Assembly: GCA_964497095.1 (NCBI GenBank)
Contig: CAZCCL010000020.1
Coordinates: forward strand, 1-29,482
Length of the DNA: 29,482 nt
DNA from: CAVPLM01 sp964497095
GTDB lineage: Bacteria; Actinomycetota; Thermoleophilia; RBG-16-64-13
Direction of reading: 5' to 3'
This document shows positions 22,120 to 29,482 of this stretch, piece by piece. How positions within the stretch are numbered: position 1 is the stretch's first letter; the number at the start of each line of letters is the position of its first letter. The translations under genes and the position numbers were made by a program. The notes below the pieces were generated by a model. That model was not told the origin of the DNA. It made no database searches and saw only the letters and a program-made list of their open reading frames with translations.

Positions 22120-23094
22120 CTAGAACAGTCCGAACAGAGTGGCCAGGAAGAGCACGTAGACGAGTATGAGCGGCATGCCCTCCCACCGTGTGACTTCCCG
22201 ATCTTGTGCCATGAAGAAGTAGAGCACGGTAGCCACCGCCATGAACGGCAGACCGATCACCAGTACCGGCCTGGTCACCGGAAGTGGTGCTATCAGCGCT
22301 GGGATGCCCACGACCGCGAAAGCGTTGAACACGTTAGAACCGAGCACATTGGCCATGGCGATCTCAAGCTTCCCTCGGCTGGCGGCCACTACACTCACTA
22401 CCAGCTCGGGAAGGGAAGTGCCGACTGCGACTGCCGAGATGGCTATGACATCGGCCCCAACATTCAGCAGGGAGGAGAGCTCGACCACCGACTTGATGGT
22501 GTACTGGGCGGCGAAGTAGAGGACAACAGCCCCGCCTAGGAGCTTGAGCCACACCAGTGGGCGCAAGCGGCCGCGTTCCGGCTTGATGTCATCTTCGACA
22601 GCTGCTTCGACCTTGGCCTGGGTGACCAAGTCGGGCCGAGATATCCGCAACCCGTAGATCGCGTAGATGACGGCTCCTGCGAGAAGAAGCACTCCCTCTC
22701 CTCGGCTGATCGTCCCATCCATAGCCGTGAGGCCTAGTAGCGCCGTCGAGGTCGCGAGCATCGGCAGATCGATCTTCACAATCTCGCGGCTCACGAACAG
22801 ACGTCCGCCGATAATCGCTCCGACGGCCAGCACCAGGCAGATGTTGGTGATGTTCGATCCGATTGCGCTGCCGGCAACGATCTCGGGGGAACCGTGAACC
22901 ACCGCGAAAATCGAGCTGACCAACTCGGGTAGCGAAGTGCCCATGGCGACGATGGTGAGGCCGACCACATACGGAGGCACGCCAAGGAAGACCCCGAGTT
23001 CCTCGGCACCCTCGGTGAACCAGTCGGCGGACTTGACCAGGGCAGCGAGGGACACGACGAAGACAACCGCCCACAAAGCCACCGTCCAATTCAC
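22120..23094 (-). CDS. Calcium/sodium antiporter of the CaCA family (YrbG-like)
   Basis: The protein of 324 residues (GTG at 23094, with GTGGGAG five bases upstream; a GTG at 23106 would add four residues) has ten or so membrane helices and the two alpha repeats that define the family: AMGTSLPELVSSIFAVVHG with GSAIGSNITNICLVL, and AVGTSLPELVVSVVAASRG with NVLGSNVFNAFAVVG. The paired Glu and Asn/Ser residues in these repeats bind the cations. It should exchange Ca2+ (or another cation) against Na+ or H+ across the inner membrane. The two halves are joined by a charged cytoplasmic loop (AKVEAAVEDDIKPERGR). Confidence 0.93.
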   Translation of the reverse strand: MNWTVALWAVVFVVSLAALVKSADWFTEGAEELGVFLGVPPYVVGLTIVAMGTSLPELVSSIFAVVHGSPEIVAGSAIGSNITNICLVLAVGAIIGGRLFVSREIVKIDLPMLATSTALLGLTAMDGTISRGEGVLLLAGAVIYAIYGLRISRPDLVTQAKVEAAVEDDIKPERGRLRPLVWLKLLGGAVVLYFAAQYTIKSVVELSSLLNVGADVIAISAVAVGTSLPELVVSVVAASRGKLEIAMANVLGSNVFNAFAVVGIPALIAPLPVTRPVLVIGLPFMAVATVLYFFMAQDREVTRWEGMPLILVYVLFLATLFGLF

Positions 23095-23180
23095 GGTGAC
23101 TCCCACAAGCCAGGGGATGATGGCCCAAAGGTCAGCACGGCCGCATCATACCCCGACGCGGGCCTTGGCTGCGCGGCCAC

Positions 23181-23245
23181 AGGTACTGGAACTGGTGTCG
23201 CCCACCTACCGGAACAGGCGTCGCATGGGTACCGGAACTGTGTCC
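23181..23245. repeat. Three imperfect tandem units of about 23 bases
   Basis: The units read AGGTACTGGAACTGGTGTCG, ACCTACCGGAACAGGCGTCG and GGGTACCGGAACTGTGTCC, each around a (T/G)AC(C/T)GGAAC core. Repeated short motifs of this kind occur in the ends of some insertion sequences (for example the IS21 group), but no transposase is next to them. Confidence 0.5.
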
Positions 23246-23378
23246 AAAAAGTGAAGCAGGTATCGGAGCCGCTCTGGAAAGTACGTACCGGGACCACACA
23301 GTCTTCTGTCGTGCTGCGCGGGGTTTGTGCGGATGAGTTTGCCCCCCAGTTGCCCCCGAACTCGCCCCAAAGACGCGA

Positions 23379-23403
23379 AAACCCGGCCACCCGGGCCGGG
23401 TTT
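23379..23403 (-). terminator. Rho-independent-like terminator behind the tRNA-Ser half
   Basis: AAACCCGGCC (23379-23388) and GGCCGGGTTT (23394-23403) make a perfect ten-base stem with a five-base loop. On the minus strand the stem ends in TTTT, directly downstream of the tRNA-Ser 3' end at 23431. It is the expected terminator of the original tRNA transcript. Confidence 0.6.
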
Positions 23404-23429
23404 CGACGTGCCATTCTTGGCTTTCTTAA

Positions 23430-23487
<58 letters not shown>

Positions 23488-23568
23488 GGCGCTACCCTAG
23501 GTCCGGTGCGGGGTATCGAGGGTGCATCAGTACCGTTCTGTGCGCCGGGGATACCGCCTTGGTGGTGT

Positions 23569-23613
23569 CCTGTCCGGTGAGAGCCGGGGAGTTTGCCACC
23601 AAGGTGCCGCCAA
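23569..23613 (-). repeat. Repeat fragment C2 (partner of fragment H)
   Basis: It reads CCTGTCCGGTGAGAG, GGGGAGTTTGCCACCAAGGTG and CCGCCAAC, closely matching fragment H at 20911. It lies about 80 bases beyond the tRNA-Ser half. Confidence 0.6.
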
Positions 23614-24137
23614 CCTTTGCCGCTGTCGAGCTTCGTGCAGGTCTTCTACGCTCTCGGTGCCTTCGAGGCCCAGCGCTGCCATGGAGGGCAAAGCTCCGAC
23701 CCGCAGTTCACATGGCGCCAGAATACTATCTTAGGACTTGTTACTGTCTGCCTGGTCCACGGCGCCGACAGGGGGCGAACCCTGATCCTCGCAGGGACAC
23801 AAAAGGCGAAGCTCGGGCGGCGGAGCTGCATAACTGGCATTGCTCCGTGCAACCGGGTACCGCGAATACGCCTGCCCCCGCGCCGCGCAGGCACAACCTG
23901 TCACGTTGCGTCACCTAACGCGCAGGCGAAAACCCACTGATTCCCACACATGAGGGCAGGGACCCAAGGGACGATACTTTCCCAAACCCTAAGTAGTAGG
24001 TACTTGTTTCATAAATAGCGACAGACGCGCTTGCTCTTGCATGTATCCCTTGCGCGTATCGAACGAGGTTTGGGGATCTTGCGTCCCGGTCGGCGCCGTC
24101 CCGTCGATCAGGCGTCTGCCCGGCAAACGCGACGGCT

Positions 24138-24179
24138 GCCGTGCGCTTTGCACGGCCGGCCGACATCACCTTCGATGTC
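24138..24179. promoter_or_regulatory. Two adjacent inverted repeats upstream of the sigma factor gene
   Basis: GCCGTGC (24138-24144) pairs with GCACGGC (24150-24156) across a five-base loop. Six bases further, GACATC (24162-24167) pairs with GATGTC (24174-24179) across a six-base loop. They lie 109-150 bases before the sigma factor start, a fair position for an operator or an attenuator. No binding protein can be named. Confidence 0.4.
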
Positions 24180-24287
24180 AACCGAAATCCCCGCTCAAAC
24201 GTTTATGGAGTAGCATTGAAAATGGAAGCAGGTCCTGCTCGGATCTGACGATCTTGATGGGACCGGCTACTAGGGGAGCAGAGTGAT

Positions 24288-24905
24288 ATGGCTGGCCCCG
24301 CTATCGTGGCGGAGAGGGGTGCCTCCAAGGTGAGACGGGGCCTCCAGTGGATGAGACCGGGGACCAGCGTTCTGCCCAGCTATGCCGGAGCCGAAGATCG
24401 CAGCTACGCCTCCCCCGAGTCTCTCTTCATGGATCACTACGAATCTCTGGCCCGGGCCATCACCCTCATCTCCGACGATCCAGACGTCGCCCGCGATGCG
24501 GTGCAGGAAGCCTTCGCTCGGCTCTGTCGTGATTGGCGCACGGTCTCCGGCTATCAGCACCAGGCTGCCTGGGTGCGAAAGGTGGCCCTCAACCTCCTTC
24601 GCGACCAGCAGCGCCAAGCCGGTAGGCGGGCGCGATTGTTCGTCAGCTTGGAGCAGATGGCGCAGGATCCCGGAGACCTCGCCTGGGATGGCCCCGCTTC
24701 CTATGACATCCCGGCCGACGGTGATCCAGAGCTGTGGAGGGCCGTCCGTCACCTTCCCGAGAAACAGAAGACGGCCGTCGGCCTCTTCTACGTCGCCGAT
24801 TTGAATGTGTCCGAGGTGGCAGCGGCCATGGGCGTCTCGCAAGGGACGGTCAAGCGCCATCTCGATCGAGCGCGGAATACCTTGCGAGCGAAGATGGAGG
24901 CCTAG
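24288..24905 (+). CDS. ECF-type RNA polymerase sigma factor
   Basis: The 205-residue protein has region 2 at about 45-110 (MDHYESLARAITLISDDP, DAVQEAFARLCRDWRTV, WVRKVALNLLRDQQRQ), which binds the -10 element and the core enzyme, and region 4 at about 145-205 (HLPEKQKTAVGLFYVADLNV, SEVAAAMGVSQGTVKRHLDR), a helix-turn-helix for the -35 element. It belongs to the actinobacterial SigE-like ECF group. The N-terminal about 40 residues are an extra basic stretch; the ATG at 24288 has GGGGAG ten bases upstream, and a later start is possible. The next gene starts two bases after its stop, so the two are surely co-transcribed and that product is the probable regulator. Confidence 0.92.
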   Translation: MAGPAIVAERGASKVRRGLQWMRPGTSVLPSYAGAEDRSYASPESLFMDHYESLARAITLISDDPDVARDAVQEAFARLCRDWRTVSGYQHQAAWVRKVALNLLRDQQRQAGRRARLFVSLEQMAQDPGDLAWDGPASYDIPADGDPELWRAVRHLPEKQKTAVGLFYVADLNVSEVAAAMGVSQGTVKRHLDRARNTLRAKMEA

Positions 24906-24907
24906 GC

Positions 24908-27355
24908 ATGTCAGGCCGTGACTCTGATAGAGATCTGCGGGACGACCAACTGCGAGCGCAACTCAACCGGCTGGTGCCGGCGATGCCGCCGGAGGGAGAG
25001 TGGCTCAAGGTTCAGGAAAGGGCGTCAAGCGGTACTTTGGCGGCGACCCCCGTCGTAACCCGCGGCTTGCCGGGCGAAGCCGAGACTACCTTCACCGCGG
25101 GGCAGAAAGCGGCGAAGACGCATCCCACCGAAGGACGGCTGGTCGGCCGAGACGGGCGTCACAGGAGCGCGGTCGCCTATGCCGTGATCTCCTTCGCCGC
25201 CCTTGTCCTGCTCGCCGGGGTAGGCACCGGCATCTTCGAGGCCGTCACCCACCTGGGCAAAGACCAACCCATTCTCGTCATCACCGACGACACCCTTAGC
25301 CCCGCGACCACCGGTCAGAGTACCCAGGCCCCGGCGATTGCGTTTGGCGACGGGAAATGGCACCAGCTACCTCTGACGGTCGATGCCGGGTCGATCACGG
25401 CCCTGGCCATGGATCCAGGGGACCCATCGGTACTGTATGCGGGCACTGAGAACGGGGGTCTTTTCAAATCCGTCGATGGGGCTGAGACCTGGGCCCAGTT
25501 CTCGGATCTTTCGGATTTTGGAAGCGCCTACAACAGGGTGACGGACATAGCCTTCGACCCGGCTTCACCCTCCGAGTTCTGGGTGGTAGCCGCCTCCCGC
25601 TCCCGCGACCAGGCAGAGCTTTTTCACTACCTGGGCGACGGCAACGGGTGGGACAAGGTCCTGGAGAGCGCCGACGGCATGGCAAGGATCCAGCAGACCG
25701 GGTTCCAGAGCGTGTGGATCGACACATCCACCTCACCTTCTACCATCTACGCGAGTCAAGTCCCCGCGCCGGATTTCGATTTCCCCTATCTCTTCCGATC
25801 CACGGATGAAGGCGTCACGTGGGAGGAGATCAGCCTTGCCGGCGTCTCCGATGCGCGGGGAGTCCTAGTGCAACTGATCATCGATAGCCAGAGCAGGATG
25901 CTATACGCGGTCATCAAGGACGCCTTGGGCTCGGGTCTCGTGCGATCTGCCGATAGTGGCTCGACCTGGGAGGATTTCGGTTCACGCATCCCCGGAGAGG
26001 TGGGCGTCTTGAGCGAGCACACCCTAGCCCTCAATCCCGACGATAGGCGCACTCTCTACGCCCTTGGCGCAAGCGCGGCATACGCTTCCACCGACCTGGG
26101 TGTGACCTGGGCAGCGCTTACGGGCGCGGCCGCGGAGAGAGCCCGCGCCGCGGCGACGCTCTCGGTCGGACAGCCAACCTCCAACGCGGCCTCGGGCGGC
26201 TCCGGCATCCTCGACACCCTGACCGACACGCTGGGTTCGAGCGGATGGACGGTCACCGATGCGGAGTCCGGCGCATCTCTCGAAGTCACCACCGCGGTGT
26301 TTGCCGATCCGACTGATCCTTCAAGCGTATATGTCGGGGCAGACTCGGCGGTGTACAAATCCACCGATGCGGGCCGCTCCTGGGAAGCGCGCGGCCAGGG
26401 AATCGTCGACTCTATTGTCACTCAGGTGGTGGTCGACCCGACCGACCCGTCTATCCTCTACGCTGAGACCTCCAAGGGGCTCGTCAAGTCCGGGGATGGA
26501 GGCACGACGTGGGAGACCATGCTTGAAGGAGGATCCTCGCTGGTCCTAGCGCCTTCCGCTCCTTCCAGACTCTATGCCATCGCCGGCGGGGTGATGCGAT
26601 CCGATGACAGGGGACACGATTGGGTCGCCATCGATTCGTCTGGCGCTGTCGACGAGTTAGCCCTGGTGGCTGCTGACGACCCGGATACTGTCTTCGCGTA
26701 CGGCGTCGGCGGTTTAGGTTTATGCCGCTCGACCGACGGCGGCGCCACCTGGGAATCCACCAGTGCGGGCCTTCCCGATACGATGAGAGTCAAGATAATA
26801 GGCACCGATCCTCAGAATCCTGCCACCCTCTACGCTGACTGCTGGGGATATGCGTCTTACGGGGGGCTCTTCAAGTCCACCGACAGCGGCGCCACCTGGA
26901 GCGCGTTGGCCCCGGGGACCTGGGGCGGTGGTGCCGTGAGCAGCATGGCTGTTGATCCTCAGCAACCCAACGCCATCTGGGCTGCCGCCGCCTTCTGGGA
27001 GGAGTTGCCCGCGAACCAGATCCTCTACTCGGACGATGGCGGGGCGAGCTGGGAGAAACGAGAGCTTGCAGGCACGGAAGCCGGTATGCACGCCTTCGAC
27101 ATCTACTTCGCGCCAGGAGACGCCGACACCCTCTACGCCACGATGTTCGCTCCCGTGGGGACTGTGACCGCAGTATGTCGCTCCACCGATGGGGGAGCCA
27201 ACTGGGAGAACACCGGCGAAGGACTGCCGTTTCTCAGTGTGGGTATCAGCGGGACTTCCACCAACACTGCGCTACGTGCTTCGCCGGATGGTTCTCTCTA
27301 TCTGGTCACAGGGGGCGACCGGCAGGGTCTCTGGAAATGGGCGCCCGCCCGATAG
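24908..27355 (+). CDS. Membrane-anchored Asp-box beta-propeller, putative anti-sigma partner
   Basis: The ATG at 24908 follows the sigma factor stop by two bases. The 815-residue protein has a cytoplasmic N-terminus of about 85 residues (LRDDQLRAQLNRLVPAMPPE and EWLKVQERA), one membrane helix at about 88-111 (AYAVISFAALVLLAGVGTGI), a linker, and a large outer part. The latter holds eleven Asp-box motifs of the S-x-D-x-G-x-x-W type, for example FKSVDGAETW, FRSTDEGVTW, YKSTDAGRSW, CRSTDGGATW and CRSTDGGANW, spaced with strands such as DPTDPSILYAET. This is the pattern of sortilin/Ycf48/BNR-like beta-propellers. The short inner part fits a sigma-binding domain but lacks the HxxxCxxC zinc motif of common anti-sigmas. 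An outer sensor controlling the sigma factor is inferred from position and topology. Confidence 0.85.
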   Translation: MSGRDSDRDLRDDQLRAQLNRLVPAMPPEGEWLKVQERASSGTLAATPVVTRGLPGEAETTFTAGQKAAKTHPTEGRLVGRDGRHRSAVAYAVISFAALVLLAGVGTGIFEAVTHLGKDQPILVITDDTLSPATTGQSTQAPAIAFGDGKWHQLPLTVDAGSITALAMDPGDPSVLYAGTENGGLFKSVDGAETWAQFSDLSDFGSAYNRVTDIAFDPASPSEFWVVAASRSRDQAELFHYLGDGNGWDKVLESADGMARIQQTGFQSVWIDTSTSPSTIYASQVPAPDFDFPYLFRSTDEGVTWEEISLAGVSDARGVLVQLIIDSQSRMLYAVIKDALGSGLVRSADSGSTWEDFGSRIPGEVGVLSEHTLALNPDDRRTLYALGASAAYASTDLGVTWAALTGAAAERARAAATLSVGQPTSNAASGGSGILDTLTDTLGSSGWTVTDAESGASLEVTTAVFADPTDPSSVYVGADSAVYKSTDAGRSWEARGQGIVDSIVTQVVVDPTDPSILYAETSKGLVKSGDGGTTWETMLEGGSSLVLAPSAPSRLYAIAGGVMRSDDRGHDWVAIDSSGAVDELALVAADDPDTVFAYGVGGLGLCRSTDGGATWESTSAGLPDTMRVKIIGTDPQNPATLYADCWGYASYGGLFKSTDSGATWSALAPGTWGGGAVSSMAVDPQQPNAIWAAAAFWEELPANQILYSDDGGASWEKRELAGTEAGMHAFDIYFAPGDADTLYATMFAPVGTVTAVCRSTDGGANWENTGEGLPFLSVGISGTSTNTALRASPDGSLYLVTGGDRQGLWKWAPAR

Positions 27356-27403
27356 CTGATCGCGGCTGCAATCTCTGAGGCACTAGCGGAAGGAGTGGAG
27401 CCC

Positions 27404-28462
27404 ATGGAAACGCCCGATTCACCCAAGACGCTCCGAACGCCTATTCTACTGTTCGTCGCTTGTGTGCTTCTGCTGCCCACGCTGGGTCTGACGGCCTGCG
27501 CCGAGCCGACCAGCTCATCTGCCTCATCGACGACTGTGCAAGCAGATGCCACGGCAATGTTGCCGGACGCCGTTCTCACCCCGGTGGTCGGTACCTTCTA
27601 CCTGGTCGAAGAGAGATACACGCCGGCGCGCACCAAGGTGGGAGACCTGGAGCAGATCCGAGATGAAGACTGGGTGCTCCGCTACGAGATGTCCGATCCG
27701 CGGCTCAGCGGCGACCAAGACACGATCATCAACGGCGACCTACGGGCCGACGGGAGCGCGGAGCTGTGGGGGAGCGCTGTGATCCGCAACCGTGAGGGGA
27801 CCTGGGAGTGCTCTGGCTGGACCGGCACCATCGCTGAAGGTGGCCTCGAGCACCACATCTGGGCCGTGTACAAGGGCACCGGGGCCTACGCCGGACTCAC
27901 CTACTATCAGCAGAACCACTTCGTGGAGATGCCTGGAGTCAGTAAGCCACCGGAAGAAGGTGTCGCCGTGACCGGCTGGATCGTGGAGACCGCCTCCTCG
28001 GTTGCGGCGTCGACGGCCGTGAACGCGTCCACTTCGGGCCTTACTCCTGCGGTTGGTACCTTCTACCTGGTGGAAGAGAGGTATAACCCGCCGCGCACCA
28101 AAGTGGGAGACCTGGAGCAGATCCGAGATGCAGACTGGGTGCTCTACTTTGAGATGTCCGACCCGCGGTTGAGCGGCGACATGGAACAACTCATCAACGC
28201 CGACATAAGAGCGGACGGCAGCGCGGAACTGTGGGGGAGCGCCATAATCCATAACGACGGAGGGACCTGGGAGTGTTCCCACTGGACCGGTACCATCGCC
28301 AAGGGAGGCCTGGAGCACTTCATCTGGGCCGAATGGAAAGGGACGGGGGCTTACGCCGGACTAACGTCCTACGGCCAGTGCCACTTCGTGGAACTGGCCG
28401 GAGCCGGGAAGCCACCCACCGAGGGTGTCGCGTCCACCGGCTGGATCCAATCGGCCGAGTGA
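27404..28462 (+). CDS. Lipoprotein with two near-identical 135-residue repeats
   Basis: I use the ATG at 27404, nine bases after AAGGAG; a GTG at 27395 is also in frame. The 352-residue protein has a signal peptide ending in the lipobox LTAC, a Ser/Thr-rich linker, then two tandem domains, encoded by 27578-27982 and 28043-28447. Each begins VGTFYLVEERY, continues with KVGDLEQIRD, MSDPRLSGD, ADGSAELWGSA and GTWECS, and ends GTGAYAGLT...HFVE...GWI. By eye about 105 of 135 positions are identical. The GTGAYAGL motif recalls small beta-barrels such as the allene oxide cyclase-like fold, but the match is weak. It is transcribed after the propeller gene (48 bases between) and may belong to the same regulon. 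Confidence 0.85.
   Translation: METPDSPKTLRTPILLFVACVLLLPTLGLTACAEPTSSSASSTTVQADATAMLPDAVLTPVVGTFYLVEERYTPARTKVGDLEQIRDEDWVLRYEMSDPRLSGDQDTIINGDLRADGSAELWGSAVIRNREGTWECSGWTGTIAEGGLEHHIWAVYKGTGAYAGLTYYQQNHFVEMPGVSKPPEEGVAVTGWIVETASSVAASTAVNASTSGLTPAVGTFYLVEERYNPPRTKVGDLEQIRDADWVLYFEMSDPRLSGDMEQLINADIRADGSAELWGSAIIHNDGGTWECSHWTGTIAKGGLEHFIWAEWKGTGAYAGLTSYGQCHFVELAGAGKPPTEGVASTGWIQSAE
27578..28447 (+). repeat. Direct repeat of two 405-base units within the lipoprotein gene
   Basis: Unit one is 27578-27982 and unit two 28043-28447, with a 60-base Ser/Thr/Ala-coding linker between them. They have exactly equal length and no indels, pointing to a fairly recent in-frame duplication. Confidence 0.85.
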
Positions 28463-28586
28463 TGGTCGAGCGAGGGAACGAGCCGGACGAGAAACTTGGC
28501 GCGCGGACCGAAATGGGGCCCTGAAGCTCGGCTCGATGGGAGTCGCGACGCGCAGGGGGGTTGAATAGGCATCGAGCGACAACCGC

Positions 28587-28664
28587 GTCCGTCTCGGTCC
28601 GTCTCGGCCCGTTGCGGGCCGGCGGGCCGTTGAGTTTGCCCCCGAATTGCCCCCGAACTCACCC
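28587..28664 (-). repeat. Repeat copy D
   Basis: It contains GTCCGTCTCGGTCCGTCTCG, then TGAGTTTGCCCCCGAATTG and CCCCCGAACTCACCC. These are the left and middle parts of the family; the terminator and tRNA part are missing. It fills most of the gap before the last gene. Confidence 0.7.
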
Positions 28665-28737
28665 AGTTCGAGGCATATACTTCTCACGGAGCCCCATCAC
28701 GGCAGTGGCAGGCGACGCTGTATGTAGCAGGGAATGA

Positions 28738-29482
28738 ATGGCGCAAGGAAGCACTCCATCTTCTGAGGAGCCTGCGGCCTCCTCACGGCACCTGGCCGAC
28801 CTCATCAGCGGCTACCAAGTAAGCGCTGCGATTGGAGCGCTTGCCCGCCTCGGTGTCCCGGATGCTCTGGCGGAGGGAGCGGCTACGAGCAGCGAGTTGG
28901 CCGTGCGCCTCGGTGCGCACGAGGGTGCCCTCACCCGTCTGTTGGAGGCGACCCTTGATATCGGTCTCTTCATACTTGGCGATGACGGCCGCTATCGCTT
29001 GACAGCTCTCGGTGACCTTCTGCGCACTGACGTCCCTGGGTCCCTCCGGCGATACGCGATCGTGGCTACCGAGGACTGGCGCTGGTACGCCTACGGTCAT
29101 CTTGCCCATACTCTCCAAACTGGCGAGCCCGGATTTGTGGCCGCGCACACCTGTCGCTTTTGGGACTACCTAGCCTCCCACCCCGACGCCGCTGCCTCCT
29201 TCGAGCAAAGCATGGCCCGCATCGGTACCGCGCGCGACCAGGCGATCGTTGCCTCGGTCGATTTCAGCCGTTATTCCTGCGTAGTTGATGTCGGTGGCGG
29301 TGGAGGGGGTCTTCTGTGCGGACTGCTCGCCGCCTACCCTCATCTCCATGGGGTCTTATTCGACCTTCCGAGTGTTATCGACGGTGCCCGGAGAACACTG
29401 GGGCAAGCTGGTCTCGCCGCACGGTGCGGTAAGCGTTCAGTTGGTCGCTGTGGATCAGGTCAGCGAGGGGACCGGATCGCCC
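28738..29482 (+). CDS. O-methyltransferase-like protein, truncated by the window end
   Basis: The ATG at 28738, after AGGGA, opens a frame that runs to the right edge (248 residues). Residues about 15-100 form the winged-helix dimerisation domain (HLADLISGYQVSAAIGALAR, then TSSELAVRLGAHEGALTRLL and YRLTALGDLLRTDVPGSLR). From about 140 the catalytic domain begins (FWDYLASHPDAAASFEQSMA), with the SAM-binding VVDVGGGGGGLL at 182-193 and HGVLFDLPSVIDGA. This matches the hydroxyneurosporene / caffeic acid O-methyltransferase-like family, active on phenolic or polyketide substrates. After residue 230 (GKRSVGRCGSGQ) the family likeness stops, perhaps because of divergence or a frameshift. Completeness cannot be judged. 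Confidence 0.82.
   Translation, partial: MAQGSTPSSEEPAASSRHLADLISGYQVSAAIGALARLGVPDALAEGAATSSELAVRLGAHEGALTRLLEATLDIGLFILGDDGRYRLTALGDLLRTDVPGSLRRYAIVATEDWRWYAYGHLAHTLQTGEPGFVAAHTCRFWDYLASHPDAAASFEQSMARIGTARDQAIVASVDFSRYSCVVDVGGGGGGLLCGLLAAYPHLHGVLFDLPSVIDGARRTLGQAGLAARCGKRSVGRCGSGQRGDRIA

Noticed and set aside
23741..23900. A possible second tRNA-like T-arm (CAGGG, TTCGCC, CCCTG on the minus strand)
   Set aside because: The loop has six bases instead of seven and no acceptor, anticodon or D-arm can be fitted around it.
23559..23940. Two overlapping frames of 115-119 codons in the gene-free region
   Set aside because: Their first parts translate repeat C2; composition is Arg/Pro/Cys-rich, with no ribosome binding site or family likeness.

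Overview
The window looks like a chromosomal stretch from a GC-rich bacterium, most likely an actinobacterium (Actinomycetota) from a poorly sampled lineage. The main clues are a UPF0182 membrane protein with a Thr-rich tail, an MMPL-type protein, an ECF sigma factor followed by a membrane-anchored partner, and frequent GTG/TTG starts behind strong GGAGG-like ribosome binding sites. A thermoleophilian or coriobacterial relative would fit (the Fe-S aldo/keto reductase and radical SAM enzyme hint at an anaerobic or microaerobic life), but this placement is an inference.

Layout. Positions 1-1520 hold a plus-strand redox cluster: the end of one sulfite-oxidase-fold molybdopterin protein, a second such protein made as a lipoprotein, and a small His-rich membrane protein that could be its cytochrome b-like partner. 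Positions 1750-4570 (minus) carry a PRC-barrel protein, a possible small ORF, an aldo/keto reductase with an eight-Cys Fe-S tail, and an aquaporin. Positions 4840-7075 carry a two-helix membrane protein, an SRPBCC protein and lgt. Positions 7350-10329 hold a radical SAM protein diverging from a half-size MMPL protein. Positions 10399-12382 hold a zinc-ribbon/WG-repeat membrane protein, a decayed WG-repeat remnant and a helical protein of unknown role. Positions 12510-16206 (minus) form a likely three-gene unit led by UPF0182. Then follow a small protein, a class I methyltransferase, typA/bipA, a DUF1295 membrane enzyme, an MDR oxidoreductase and a Ca2+/Na+ antiporter. After a 1.2 kb gene-free stretch comes an ECF sigma factor, a membrane-anchored Asp-box beta-propeller protein and a lipoprotein with an internal 135-residue duplication. 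The window ends inside an O-methyltransferase-like gene.

The most striking non-coding signal is a dispersed, degenerate repeat family in the intergenic spaces. The best copy (about 23334-23487) contains the 3' half of a tRNA-Ser(CGA) gene, cut exactly at the anticodon loop, plus a terminator hairpin and a GAGTTTGCCCCC...TTGCCCCCGAACT block. Shorter or decayed relatives lie near 2196, 5231, 6017, 11791, 17764, 20911, 23569 and 28587. These look like scars of repeated site-specific integration at a tRNA-Ser locus, possibly with remains of integrase 3' ends, and they mark gene boundaries where accessory genes may have been exchanged. No complete integrase, transposase, CRISPR array, rRNA or complete tRNA was found.

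The most promising functional unit is the sigma factor / Asp-box propeller pair at 24288-27355, which has the layout of a transmembrane signalling pair with an unusual extracellular sensor.
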